Below are positions 23,135 to 34,530 of a stretch of DNA of 64,000 nt, in pieces (position 1 is the first letter of the stretch; every line of letters begins with the position of its first letter). The translations under genes were made by a program, and so were the position numbers. The stretch spans positions 67,361,997 to 67,425,996 of the forward strand of contig CM035435.1 in assembly GCA_020310875.1 (NCBI GenBank). Reading direction: 5' to 3'. Source of the stretch: Ceratopteris richardii. Lineage: Eukaryota > Streptophyta > Polypodiopsida > Polypodiales > Pteridaceae. Below the pieces are notes generated by a model, which saw nothing but the letters and a program-made list of their open reading frames with translations, was not told the DNA's origin and did not search any database.

Positions 23135-23337
23135 AAGATGACCGTGTCATCTTGAAATACTGAGTCCATCGTCAGCAAACGCATTTGCATTTGCCCTTCT
23201 GATGACTGCTGGAACATATGCACATGCCATTCAATTGAAGTACTATCCTCCATGACTTGGTAAATAAGCAGGCCACCGAGACTGAATGTATTGTAAAAAC
23301 TTTGTCCTTCCTTTCCAATGGCATGACATTAGCTTCT

Positions 23338-23340
<3 letters not shown>

Positions 23341-23406
<66 letters not shown>
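23341..23406. repeat. (CT)n(CA)n microsatellite
   Basis: CT repeat followed by CA repeat in copy 2. Confidence 0.97.
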
Positions 23407-24226
23407 AAGCATTCAGGAATTACACTATCCCCCTTCTGAAAACGGAGCGCCTTTGTGAGAAGACATCCGCAGGTGCATACTGAAAATGCATAGTGAGAAA
23501 GGGATAGTCTTGCAGCCAAGAGTCTAGTATTCTGGGAACTATCTTGGCTGCTGTTAATGATGGTTAAGAAACGCGAGTTTTCATGTTAAGGAGTCTTAGA
23601 CAAGTTAGAAGGAAGGGCCTGCCGACATGATGAAGTAACAGAGAACGGGTGGGGCGTGACCGCGTGGGACATTAGCGCTTAAAATCTCGTCTACGAGAAT
23701 GTCAAAGAAATACTGATAGCGGCGGCCCGATTATCTCGTGAAGAAACTGGTGACGGAGAGCTGGAAAGCGGGATAGGTGAATATGGGTAGCCAAGGATTT
23801 CTAGCCCAACTGTTCCCCTGAACAGAATGCCGACCTCTAATAGCTTTCGGTTTGACGGGCACGCTCCCAGCGTGGAGGTCGGCAAGTCATCCTTGGCTGC
23901 ACACAGCCACCTACGCCCTCTCTCGAGCTGTTCGCCGCTTGAAAGGAGACGCTTGGAGACCCAAACAAGGTGAACCGTGGTTGGAGGCAGGAAGAGTAAG
24001 AGAGATAACACTCCGACTCTCCGAGTAAGAGAGATAACACTCCTCAACCTGTACCTGCGTCAAGGAAGGCCGCAACGGCTGCGAACAGGAAATTACGATT
24101 CTTGCGACTGCATTTAGGATCGTAGGGGAGAAGGAAAGGATCCAGACTCCGGCGGCCTATAACCTGTTTTAAGGACATGGAGAGAACGTCAGACCTGACA
24201 AAATCCAAAGCTTTTGAAAGGGCCAT

Positions 24227-24330
24227 CCAATCAGCTTTTGGAAACAGATAGCCCTAGATGCTATTGGTCGAGACCACGCGGGGACTAGCCAATGAATTGC
24301 GGGTATTCGGATATTTAAGTCGGAGCCAAT
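24227..24330. promoter_or_regulatory. cluster of four CCAAT boxes, copy 2
   Basis: CCAAT at 24227, ATTGG at 24263, CCAAT at 24289 and CCAAT at 24326, in the same order, orientation and spacing as copy 1. The spacing pattern is kept although the sequence between has diverged. Confidence 0.5.
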
Positions 24331-24360
24331 AAGATGAGAGCTTCACTAGGCATTTGAATC

Positions 24361-25740
24361 TATTCGCCAGCGCACACATTTGCATTTATGAGTTTTGCTT
24401 GAGTTGGGGAAGATGCACACTGAAATTGAAGAATCTTCTTTATTATCAATGGCTATTTGTTATGTCAAGACATGTAATTTTAGAAAGTTTATGTCTCACT
24501 ATGAGGCTCTCATTCATGGGTGAAGAAGAAACTTTGATAGGGGTAGCACATGGATATGTTTTCGGGTGGCCGGAGATCACTTTTTGGATCACTTGAAAAG
24601 TGTTTCAAAAGCACATGGATGTCCGGTGGCTGGATTTTGGGTGGTCTGAGATGGACTTTGGGTGACCAGATTTAGGTGCACATGAAGATCCAGTGGTCAG
24701 ATTTGAAGTGGCTGAAGAAATGAACCTTGTGTCATTGGAATTACATGCACATAAAGGTTCGATGGTGATTTTTTGGGTGATCCAAGATGGACTTTAGGTC
24801 AGCTCATTTAGGTGCACATGGAGGTCTCGTAATCATTTTTTTACAATTGATGGCTATAGAAAGAATTGCTTGTGTCTCAAGGATCGTATGTATTTAATGG
24901 TACCAATCTACTTCTGCAAGTAGTTGTTCTATACAATATGGCTTGTATTGTTCGACCATAGTTTGTGCCTTTATTTGGGTATTGGAATTTGGTTTCATGA
25001 TTGCTTGGCTGAAAGAGGACCCCAAATACTTTTTTGCTATTGATTGCAATTAAGATCCCTCTTGATTTATGGGGATAGTTTAATTCTTGTGATGTTTTAG
25101 CTTGGGTGAAACCAAGGAGAAAATGAAGTTCATGATTAGTTAGCAATGTGTATTGGTGTGTAGCTTTTAAAGAAGATGGCATTGGAATAGTATATCAAGA
25201 AGAAATGAAATAAGGAACTATACTTTACATTACTTCTGATGGTTTTATACTACAAACGTGTTTTTTTCTACAAACGTGTTGGTTTTATAGTACAAACGTG
25301 TTTTTTTCTACAAACGTGTTTTTTGCTAGACGTAAGTTGTTGTAATTGCTCCACAGATATTTTAGCAATTAGCATTGGTTGCTATATTATATGTTGTGCC
25401 TGATTATTTCACACTAAGTGTTTACTTCTAATCTTCGATACTTATAATGCAAAGTTCGGAGAGGTTTGTTCTTAGTAAGGTAAGAGGAAAATGTTAATAA
25501 TCTTTTCTGAACCGTACCATTGGTTGTCTTCGTAAAAGTGACAAAACTTTGCAAACAATCTGTAACGTATGTTGCATTAAAAAAGTTAAGTTTGGCCGTT
25601 GACTCTTTGAAATATTTAAAAAAATGCTATAAACCTATTTTGGGTGACCCAAATGGACTTGTGCTAATGGGCATCAGTCTATTGGCATTTGGATTTCAGG
25701 TCACCCAAAAAGAGTTAAATTTCCCCAAAGTACGATGAGG
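24361..25740. other. no gene; short internal repeats
   Basis: At 24640-24840 an imperfect duplication of about 136 bp carries GATGGACTTTGGGT...TTTAGGTGCACATG. At 25242-25325 a unit of about 40 bases with two CTACAAACGTGTT motifs is repeated twice. At 25640-25710 an inverted GGGTGACC...GGTCACCC occurs just before the copia fragment. No domain is recognised. Confidence 0.6.
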
Positions 25741-25744
25741 ATGC

Positions 25745-26795
25745 CTTCCATTCCACTACGAGATATATGCTCCAAACGACCATGCCAAATACAAGTCATA
25801 AGTTGTTCAGTAACAGCTAACAAGTATTCTTTTTGTGATACAAATAAAGTATAAAGTAAGCCAACTTTGCTTCCTTTTGCAATAACCATATTGCCTTTTG
25901 ATATGCGAAAGGAGTGAGCATAGAAGACCACCTTGTAACCAAGGTCATCAAGTTGACCAACTAACATCAAACTGCATGACAACTGAGGTACATGGTGTAC
26001 ATTATGCATTATAAATTTTAAAACATCAATGAATTGCACAACCACATCTCAAATCTCGACACATCGCACTGGTAAGAATCACCAAGTCTCATGATACCAA
26101 GAGACTTTGCTGCATAATTAGAGAACCATTCTCTATGTGGTGTCACATGGAAAGAAGCACCAGAATCTAGTAGCCAGGTGTGGGAAAGAGAATCAACCAT
26201 AAGAGCCTCAGGTGGCACAGTATTATCAAGTGTAAACACATCAACATCATCAAAAGTAGCATTAATTTCTTCAATCTTCACAGTCGAGGTGGATGGTGCA
26301 TGTAACTATTTAACATGCCCATCAACATTCTGTCCTTTACCTTTAGCATTCTTTAATGCATAACAGTCTTTCTTCATGTGTACTTTCTTATGACAATAAT
26401 GGCATTCAATATCCCTCTTCCTTGATTTACTTCTACTCTTATTCTGTTGACCATTCTTTTCCTTGTTCTTGCTCCTGCCACGGTGTTGATTCTTTCCTTG
26501 ATAAGAATCACGAACATTATATGCATCTCCACTCTAAGTGCCAACCATAGACTTTCTACGAATCTCCTCACTCAAGAGTGCTCCACATATGTTATCATAG
26601 ACGAGTTTACTACTAGGTGCACTATTGCTAATAGCTGTGCAAAATGTATCCCATGATGATGGCAAGGTGCATAACAACAATATTGCTTTCATTTCATTAT
26701 CCATATCCATTTTTTGAGCCTGTAACTGAGAGAATATAGCACTCAAACTCATTTAGATGAGCATCAACATTATCTGTGTCAATCCTGTGTGAAGA
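25745..26795 (-). pseudogene. copia G fragment: gag to pre-integrase
   Basis: On the minus strand from about 26795: UBN2-type gag (AIFSQLQAQKMDMDNEMKAI), Lys/Arg-rich linker, zinc knuckle CHYCHKKVHMKKDC at about 26400, protease with intact LLDSGASFHVT at about 26175, VHHVPQLSCSLM, and pre-integrase WHGRLEHISRSGM near 25760. It matches 43850-44900 (copia E1) closely, with the same gene order. Both ends are abrupt, so it is a 1.05-kb internal piece. Stops and one or two frameshifts are present. Confidence 0.88.
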
Positions 26796-26950
26796 GAACT
26801 ATGTGCGAAAGTACTCCAAAATGGCTCCAAAAGACACCCCAAAAATGCTTCAAAAATAGGCTATGAAAGCAAAGAATGAAGCTTTGAGGGACCAAAACAT
26901 GTTCAAGGTAGTGTCAACCTTAGTCTTTCCCCTTCGTTAGACACCACAAG
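26796..26950. other. junction segment, unassigned
   Basis: Short segment between copia G and the 5S-bearing LTR. It holds tandem short phrases of the type CCAAAA-TG-CTCCAAAA. No gene. Confidence 0.4.
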
Positions 26951-26952
26951 AG

Positions 26953-27614
26953 TGTAGCTTAGTGGCAAGAGATTGCCATGGTTAAGCGAGCTCGGGGGGG
27001 AACAATATTGGGATGGATGACCTCTTGAGAAGTACCGGGAACCTCTATATTCCTTGATTGTTGAGGTCCTCCCTCACAGCTGTGAGCCGCCGGATTGTAA
27101 TATGGAATGTAATATGAAACCCTAAGAAGTCGCACACATACCGAAAGGGCGTAGCGCATTAGTTGTAACCTTTGGATTATTAAAGGAAGCATACGTGAAA
27201 CAGAAGGTGTGTCGCCGGACTGTGAGTCTGGGTGAATGCCTGAAGTGGAGCGAAACGTATATTCCTCATATTCTGAGTAATGTTATCTATCTTTCTGCTA
27301 ATTAAGTTCGGTGGTTAATTTAAGTCGTTGATGAAGTATTAAGTGATCGACATTGGTGAATTGACAAAGCGCGCATAGGTGTATTGTGATGAAGATCCTT
27401 GTACTGCGCAGTTAAGTATTGTGTATTGAAGAATGTGGTGATACGCAACAGATAGTTGTTGAAGAATAATATAATTCAATGTACTAAGTCTGTGAAGTAG
27501 TATATACCTGAATCTGTATAAGTGGGAAAATACAAACAGGGTCTCTGTTTTACAGACCCCTAACCATCCCAAGAACCCAGAATTTGACAATAGATTAAAC
27601 AATAAAGTTTAACA
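26953..27614 (+). repeat. LTR carrying a 5S rRNA-like internal promoter
   Basis: The right end TTTAACA is followed by a primer-binding-like TGGCACCGTCTGTGGGAA at 27616, so the block to the left should be a 5' LTR. A start TGTAGCTTAG at 26953 is plausible, giving about 660 bp. Positions 26979-27040 closely match the 3' half of plant 5S rRNA. LTRs containing 5S sequence are known from Cassandra-type terminal-repeat elements, but those use the tRNA-Met PBS, unlike this one. No 3' LTR is seen in the window. Confidence 0.55.
26979..27040 (+). promoter_or_regulatory. 5S rRNA-derived internal control region (A box to C box)
   Basis: GGTTAAGCGAGCTCGGG (A-box region) and GGATGGATGACCTCTTGAG (C-box region) are separated exactly as in plant 5S rRNA: 30 bases from the G of GTTAAGC to the start of GGATGG. 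Only the 3' half resembles 5S; upstream sequence does not, so it is not a 5S gene. In 5S genes this region binds TFIIIA and directs RNA polymerase III. Activity here is inferred. Confidence 0.75.
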
Positions 27615-27615
27615 C

Positions 27616-27633
27616 TGGCACCGTCTGTGGGAA
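27616..27633 (+). promoter_or_regulatory. primer-binding-like site TGGCACCGTCTGTGGGAA
   Basis: It differs by one base from the TGGCGCCGTCTGTGGGAA start of internal regions in many plant Ty3/gypsy (Tat/Ogre-like) elements. It follows the LTR end directly. Confidence 0.6.
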
Positions 27634-27974
27634 ATGGAGTAGAAAGTTGAAGAAGAAGGTTAAGGCTCAAAGAAGAATCCTTTGATATATGCCGATAACA
27701 TGTTCTAGTGAATCTTATCCCAAATATGGAAGTGACCCACATCCCTAGGTAGTTCCGAATCTATTAGGGTCATCCTGTGGTGGTAAAAGTGAAGAACACT
27801 TAAGTTAAGTCGCAAAAGGTTCAATTCAACAAGCGAGTGGCAATTTCGGTGGCAGTTCGGTGCTGTGTAGAAGCAGTTCGGTAGAATGCGGTGATAATCC
27901 GGTGTGTTCCGGTGATAGTCCACTACATTCTGAAGACAATACGTTAGTTCCTAGTGGTATTTCAGCATTGTCAG
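27634..27974 (+). other. internal leader after the 5S-bearing LTR
   Basis: No domain is visible. Repeated GGTG/GTTCGGT phrases occur at 27850-27910. The segment ends where copia F coding sequence begins on the minus strand. Confidence 0.45.
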
Positions 27975-30195
27975 GCAACTATAAGAGCTTGCTCAATATC
28001 AGCTCTCTCATCAATAAGTGCATCATGTAAATCTTCATTAAAAAAAATGGAATGATCTGCATCATCATAGAAACCTTAAAAGGCTGAGAAGTTGCCTCAT
28101 TACGACCAGCACTAGACTGTCTGCCTATAAAAAGAGGCAGCAAAGTATCATACATGTCTTTGGAGCTAATAGATGTCTCCTTAGTACATGAAAGCAATGG
28201 TTGAATAGCATCTTCCACAAAAACAACATTACGGCTAATGAGAATGCATTTACTCTGTGGATGATACATAAGATAGCCTTTACTTTCTGAACTGTACCCA
28301 ACAAAAATACATTTTACTTCTTTATCATCCAATTTTGTGCGATGTTGTTTAGGCAATAATGCATATGCCAAACAAGCAAAAACACGTTAATGAGCAATAG
28401 ATGTCTTACGACCATGCCAAGCCTCATATGGAGTGATAGCATGTATCGCTTTAGTGGGACACTTGTTCAGTACATATGCTGCACACATAATAGCCTCAAG
28501 CCAAAAACTATGTGGTAAAGCCTGACTCTTAACCATACTCCTCACCATCTCCATGAGTGACTTTTTTTTTAGTTCTGCAACTCCATTCCCTTGAGGTGTA
28601 GAGTGTCTCAAGGTTGGGCAAAGAGGACACCATTTCAGATTTCTGCAGGCATAGCAAACTAGCAAAATTCAAATGACCAAAGCATGCATGCCAAAGCTTT
28701 GCATCTCACATAGCCTGAGAATCATGTACTGCACATGCCAAATCATTTATAGATCTTTCATAGTCTATAATCTTATACAACGCACAACATAAAATGCTAG
28801 AAGCAATAATGATGTCGCCATTTGACAAATCATGAACTATACATCTGTGATCAACAAATTTCACAACCAAGCCAATCTTGGCTAATGTAGAAACTGATAA
28901 TAGATTTTTCTTGATCCTTGGCACAAACAAAGCATCTGACAAAGTGAAAGAGCTACCATCAGCAATAGTCAAAATGACCTTACCAACTCCCATAACAGGA
29001 TCGGAGCAGTTGTTGGCACATGTAACACTATTCCCTGTAGGGGCAGGCTCGAGTGAAGAGAAGAAACTACACTACGAGGTAATATATTGTTTGGTCATCC
29101 CACTATCAAAGTACCAAACATCTGAGTCTAGTGCACACATGCACTGCTCATGAGAAGATGGGCAAAACTGCAAATAGTAGTAAACACCCATTCTTCTTCC
29201 AGTGCAAGATTAGCAGACTCTATTTTCGGTGTAAATGCCTCTACAACAACAATTCAAGCCTCTTTCTTCTTTGCCTCTTTACCAGTCAGTTTTGAAGACC
29301 TCTTGATGACATGATGATTTGTTTTACACTATTTGCAAAACAATTTCTGCTTTTCTAATTTCTTCTCATCTTTGTCTTCCTTCTTCGAATGTGCAGCATT
29401 TGTAGATTTCTGCTTACTAGTAGAAGACCTTCATTTACCTTTGCCCTTCTGACTAGCCAGGAAAGCTTGATCTACAACACGCATGATGGACCTGTTCTAC
29501 CTGGATTGATCTTCCTGCAACCAAACAAAAACTAACTCCTCAAATGACAAGGCATTTGGATTGCCTTTCATCATCAAACGAAGAGTAAAGGCAAAAATCT
29601 GATATGAATCAAGAAGACCATTCAGAATGGTCTGCACAAGTGAGCTATCCGATATAACCTCATCAGTAGAAATCAACTATTCTTATAAATCCTTGATCTT
29701 TGTGAGAAAACTATGCATAGAATCACTTTCATTCATGTGGCCACTCTCCAATTGTTTTCAAAGGTAAGCAACACGAGCCTTATTCCTAGCCTGGTACAAT
29801 GTGGTAAGTGTATCCCAAGCATCCTTAGCTATTTTGCAAGCATGAATGTGAGAAATAATGGCATGTTTGACAAACAAAGGTATCAATGCATGTGCCTCAA
29901 CATCTCTGCCATCCCAACAAATTTTCTCTATAGTAGGTGCAATAGAAATAGTAGCATGGACATGAATCTGCTGAATACCATCATCTTTGACACCATCTCC
30001 ATCAACTCCAGCACTTGTGCTTGTAGTACCTATATTCATAGGTGTCACAGGACGTCTTTCAACACCTTGCAGAATATTCCACAGTCCTTTTGCAACCAAT
30101 ACATGTTGCATCATAGAAGCCCATAACGGGTAGTTGGTACCATCCAACTTATCCTCAATAGCCAACATACAAAATACATCACTGCTTTCAGCCAT
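27975..30195 (-). pseudogene. copia F gag-pol, internally deleted
   Basis: The minus-strand gag starts at 30195 (MAESSDVF, then DGTNYPLWASMMQHVL, a DUF4219-like start) and runs with UBN2 features to about 29560. A Lys-rich linker follows at about 29400, then protease/pre-integrase (SFTLSDALFVPRIKKNLLSV at about 28940). Pre-integrase GHLNFASL near 28670 jumps directly to NGVAELKKKSLMEMVRSMV at about 28600. The integrase segment with the first two catalytic Asp residues is therefore missing, and ERRNR is changed to ELKKK. The integrase tail (LPKQHRTKLDDKEVKCIFVGYSSE) ends near 27975 with no RT or RNase H. This family differs from the G/H/E1 family. Confidence 0.85.
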
Positions 30196-30550
30196 GGCGG
30201 ATGACTAAAATACCTTGATGCAAAAAACTGATTGTATCGCAAAAAGTTCAACAGAACTACCCTAGACAAATTCTGCTAAACCTATAGTAGACTTTGAGAT
30301 GCTTATACTGGAGGACCGAAACTGGTATATATCTTTGGCACAAAAAGACAAAACAGCCTCCACAAGCATTGTGATAGTGCATTCGAAGGCTCAAACGAGC
30401 TCAGATCGCAATTTTGACACCACATAGAAAAGCTATTTTGATCTCTAAAACACATGAGTATGCTCATTAAATTTTGTGCAATTCTAAGACTACAACTGGA
30501 GAGGTGTAGACAATGCCCTAGATGAAGCGACGACCTACTCTGATACCAAT
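30196..30550 (-). other. copia F leader and primer-binding site
   Basis: Untranslated region between gag and the PBS. On the minus strand CCAACAATTGGTATCAGAG at 30550-30532 places an LTR end (..CAACA) beside a tRNA-iMet PBS. The 5' LTR that should follow to the right is not visible, because other copia coding sequence starts within a few bases. Confidence 0.7.
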
Positions 30551-30555
30551 TGTTG

Positions 30556-32370
30556 GAGTTAGAGGTTTGCAGAAGCATGCGAACAACACTTCACACCAAG
30601 AAACTTGAAGATGGTTACAATATGAAAGCTTCTTGTCCATAAATCTTGTGGCACTTTCAGACTTGTGGTAGTACCAGGTGACATATTAATGAAATGAACT
30701 ACAATCAACAGTACCTCAACCCAAAAGCCTTCTGAAAGTTTTTCATGAGGCAACATCTAATATAGTTCTATTCATCCTTTTAGATATTCCATTCTATATT
30801 GGGGTACAAGTAGATGTAAAACCATTATGAGTTCTTCTAGACTAACCAAAAAGTTTGAGGTCATGTGAGGTATACTCACTTCTGTTATCTGAACATAAAA
30901 CCTTGAATTTAGTTCCTTTTCTAGTCTGAACTCAAGTGTGAAGGTAGAGAATATCTTATTCTTTGATTTCATAGGATATACCCATTTTTTTGTAGCATCA
31001 ACTGTCAAAGTGAGAAAATAAATAGAACCACCTAACAATCTTTTGAGCATAGGAGCTTATACATCTATATAAACAAGATCTAAAGGCTGATTTGAAGAGT
31101 CAATGTGCATTTTATGTACATTGCTAGTTTGCTTTCCATATTGACAATGATCACAAAATAAAAAATTAGAGAAAGATTACACATGTAAGTAGCCAGAATG
31201 AGAAAGATTTTCCATTCTACTAGGAGATGCTAATTTTCTTCCTTTTGAAATGACCAAATTGTCCTTTGATATGCAAAAGGATTGATCATAGAAAGCTACT
31301 TTTCAACCAAGATCATCGAGTTAACCAATTGAAATCTGACTACATGACAACTGAGGGACATGGCATACATTATGCATAGAAAGTTTGAACCATCGTTTCA
31401 GAGCACAACCATATCTTGAATCCCAACAACTTCACACTAGTAAGAATCACCAAGTCTAATGATACTAAGAGACTTTGTTGTAGAATTAGAGAAACACATG
31501 AAAAGAAGCACTAGAATCCAACAAACACATATGGGAAAGAGAACCAACCATAATAGCCTCACTAGGCATAGTATTATTATATTTCAATACATCATCATCA
31601 TCAAAACTAGCATTGACTATCTTCAGACGTTCTCCATTATATTTAGCATCCATTGATGCATAGGATTCTTTCTCATATGTCCTTTCTTATGAAAATAATG
31701 GCACTCAATATCACTCTTTCTTGATTTACTTCCATTGATCATTCTTTTCCTTTGTTCTTGCTCTTGTCACATTGCTGACTCTTTCCTTGGTAAGAATCAC
31801 AAACAGTACATGCATCCCCACTATGATTTCCGACCATATACTTTCTACATATCTCTTGACTCAAGTATGCTCCACGTATATCATAGTAGTCCACTTAATC
31901 ACCAGATGCATTATTGTTGATAGTTGTGCAAAATGTATTCCATCATGATGGAAAGATCTTTGTTACTGAGAAAATCATTAGTCACATTTAGATGAGTAGA
32001 AACACATCTATGTCATTCATGTGAAGGTCATATAACTTTCTCATCGGATACATTGTAATTTGTGCTGTTTTATTTTCATAAGTGTTGCATAAAGTCTTCC
32101 AAAGTTCCTCTACACTTTCACAATCCAATACTATAAAGTAGACATTATCTGCAAGGTGTACTCAAATGGTAGACATAACTATTTCATCCAACTCATCCCT
32201 ATCATCATCATCCATATCAGTAGGATTCTTTGAGATTCCATTTATTGGCTTTCATTGCCACATCTAGATCAACACATCTTTAATCTAATCCTTCCATACA
32301 ACAAAGTCTATATGAATAGTGGCACTAGAACCTCATCCACCGGACATTTCTGAAATCTCTGATGCCATGA
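30556..32370 (-). pseudogene. copia H gag-pol fragment (family of E1)
   Basis: Minus-strand order from 32370: start-like ATGGCATCAGAG, gag (about 32300-31950), CCHC-linker remnants (about 31720), protease remnants near 31550, pre-integrase near 31200, integrase pieces (SKNKIFSTFTLEFRLEKELNSRFYVQI at about 30950; LPHEKLSEGFWVEVLLIVVHFINMSP at about 30700). It aligns along its length with copia E1 at 43176-45310 but has many more stops and indels. The left end meets the copia F PBS at about 30551. RT and RNase H are absent. Confidence 0.8.
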
Positions 32371-32830
32371 TAATAGAGAACTCAGTAGAATGATAATGAA
32401 AATAGAAAATTCATAACACCATTAAGGCTAAAAAAAGATCTAGTCAAATATCAAATTCAAGGATATGTTTAGTAGATTCTCCCTGAATAAATGGATCGAT
32501 GATGAGGAGAAATGAACAACCAAAGAGATTATGTGAGAATGTACGTGCTCACAACAATGTGTATGAAGGAGTGAAGTCAATCACTATGTAGTTGAAAGTC
32601 ACAAATCTTGAAAACGTTTTCTATGTTCTCCTCTACAAAATTACAATATGAGCAATGTAGAAGACTCATAAAATTTTGAGTACTAACATGTAAACCTACA
32701 TAGTGAATCACTGAATCTCGTTCAATAAAACTAGTAAGAAGACTCGAGGGCTGAAAATTCAATGATAAAGTTGAATGTAAACTACCAACCAGACACAATC
32801 TCAAGTTCCTATGGTGCAAAAATTTAATAT
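32371..32830 (-). other. copia H leader, possible 5' LTR
   Basis: It resembles 45305-45540 upstream of copia E1, including CATAGTGAATCACTGA. It is therefore shared 5' untranslated or LTR sequence of that family. Exact LTR ends cannot be set. Confidence 0.5.
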
Positions 32831-33549
32831 TTGGATCAATCTTTTCACTTGTGTAGTCAAAACATTACCCCAAAACTACAAAATCAACTTCCATTTTTCC
32901 ATAATTTTGCACCCAAAGAAACTCTAAAGAATTTGATGCAAAGATCCCAAGAAGACACTTTGAAGGCTCCAAAATAATAATAATATGAAGCATCTTCACT
33001 ACTACAATCACCAAGTAACTAGGGATTAGTGGTAGGGAAACCTACTAGTTAAGCCAACCTTAGAGGGAACACTAGAATGGGGTACCTTTTGAGAATTGCT
33101 AGTACTTTGTCTTCTTCCATTGTTGAAATCCTTCCTTGCATGTAAGAAATAACATCCACAAAGACTCCGATGATTTGAGTGACAAGGTAGGCAAAGGTCT
33201 GTGCTTTAAAGGGCACCTTGGTCACTCCCTTCGAGGAAGCCACTACAATCCATGAAGTGTTGAGAATCCATCAAGCTCACTTTGCTCCTAGAACAATGAA
33301 AACATTTAAATATGATCTCCTATGATACTAATGAAGTGATACAATGGAAATGCAGCATGATAAGGTTTCCCTTCATGAGAGCTTTTCAATAATGTTCTCA
33401 AAGTGTAAACCAGATTTCTAGGGGACATGGATAGTGCTCTGTACATACCTATAAAAAATACATAGAAACTACATATTACATAGAGACATGACCACAAATT
33501 TCCTATGTTTTACAAATGCATTTAAACTTACAATTTGTCTTTGGCTAGG
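32831..33549. other. no gene recognised
   Basis: A 64-codon minus-strand frame (33243-33049) has no recognisable similarity. The rest is AT-rich without termini or RNA features. Confidence 0.5.
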
Positions 33550-33551
33550 CC

Positions 33552-33632
<81 letters not shown>
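33550..33632. repeat. (AT)n(GT)n microsatellite
   Basis: AT repeat followed by GT repeat. Confidence 0.97.
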
Positions 33633-34070
33633 TAAAGAATATATACAAAAGTATCTAGCAACCATTTGGCATTTTACTTGGACACTCATGGAAATACTTT
33701 GGTTTCGATTTGATTTGAAATAAATCCTTCAAAAGTTTTGACCTTTCTAGATCAATGTAGTTACGAGATACAACTAAAATACTCATGGAAATGGTTGTTG
33801 AAACTTCAACAAAAATTGTCGATGGTGCCACGTTTTGACTTTAACATTGGTTCACATAGTTAAGCTTGCTAGAGGTCTATATTTCTAACGCTAGAAACAT
33901 ATCTTACATTGCCTTAAACATTTTCTTCATCAACAAAACACACACCAACGAGCTCGATAATCTTATAGAAGTATGGAGTTAATATGGAATACCCATAAAT
34001 AGAAGCACAAAATTTCATTTGGGGAGAATAAAAAAATTAGGAAGAACTTATTGGATGATGCCCAAGGCAA
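33633..34070. other. no gene recognised
   Basis: Unique-looking AT-rich spacer between two microsatellites. Confidence 0.5.
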
Positions 34071-34071
34071 A

Positions 34072-34530
34072 TCATGTGTGTATATGTGTGTATGTATGCA
34101 TGCATGTGTGTATGTATGTATGCATATATATGCATGTGTGTATATGTGTGTATGTATGCATATGTGTGTGTATGTATGTATGTGAGTGTGTATGTATGCA
34201 TGTGTGTACATGTGTGTGTGTATGTATGCATGCATGTGTGTATATGTGTGTATGTATGTATGCATATGTATGTGTATGCATGTGTGTATATGTGTGTGTG
34301 TATCTATGCATTTGTGTACATGTGTGTGTATGTATGCATGTGTGTACATGTCTGTGTGTATGTATGCATGTATGTATATGTGTATGTGTGTGTATGTATG
34401 CATGTGTAACATACACATATTAACACACATAAACTCACATGCATACATACATACACATACACATATACACACATACATACAATCACATACATACATACAC
34501 ATGCATACACACATGTACACATACACAGAT
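34072..34530. repeat. GTATGTAT/GCATGTGT microsatellite with inverted right part
   Basis: Degenerate TGTATG/TGTGTG repeats run from 34072 to about 34407, then switch to CATACA/CACATA repeats from 34410 to 34525. The tract is therefore a large imperfect palindrome. Long ORFs over it in all frames are artefacts. Confidence 0.95.

Larger units (their letters stand above)
22030..23180 (-). repeat. CCAAT-array dispersed repeat, copy 1
   Basis: First of two tandem copies with a period of about 1.16-1.20 kb. Landmarks in + order: a block beginning CTTCTGATGAC, a (CT)n tract (22183-22239), GAAAACGGAGCGCCTTTGTG, GTGGGACATTAGCGCT, GGGTAGCCAAGGATTTC, a GC-rich block at 22620-22770 and four CCAAT/ATTGG pentamers at 23032, 23068, 23093 and 23130. 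The inverted relatives at 46190-49000 run CCAAT array first, so I assign the minus strand. It looks like a promoter plus leader of an unknown element or gene family. No convincing protein is encoded. Confidence 0.75.
23190..24360 (-). repeat. CCAAT-array dispersed repeat, copy 2
   Basis: Direct tandem copy of 22030-23180 with the same landmarks: CTTCTGATGAC, the CT tract (23341-23385) here extended by CA repeats to 23406, GAAAACGGAGCG, GGGTAGCCAAGGATTTC, the GC-rich block and four CCAAT pentamers. A 118-codon minus-strand open frame (24047-23691) crosses the GC-rich block. A similar peptide (SG-x-QLERGRRW) can be read from the inverted copies at 46600 and 48230, but those have stops, so coding is doubtful. 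Confidence 0.75.

Noticed and set aside
23691-24047. 118-codon minus-strand frame in the CCAAT repeat as a gene
   Set aside because: Related copies at 46.6 and 48.2 kb have stops in the equivalent frame; no domain recognised.
26953-27060. A functional 5S rRNA gene
   Set aside because: Only the 3' half containing the internal control region matches; the 5' half and terminator are absent, and the block sits in an LTR.
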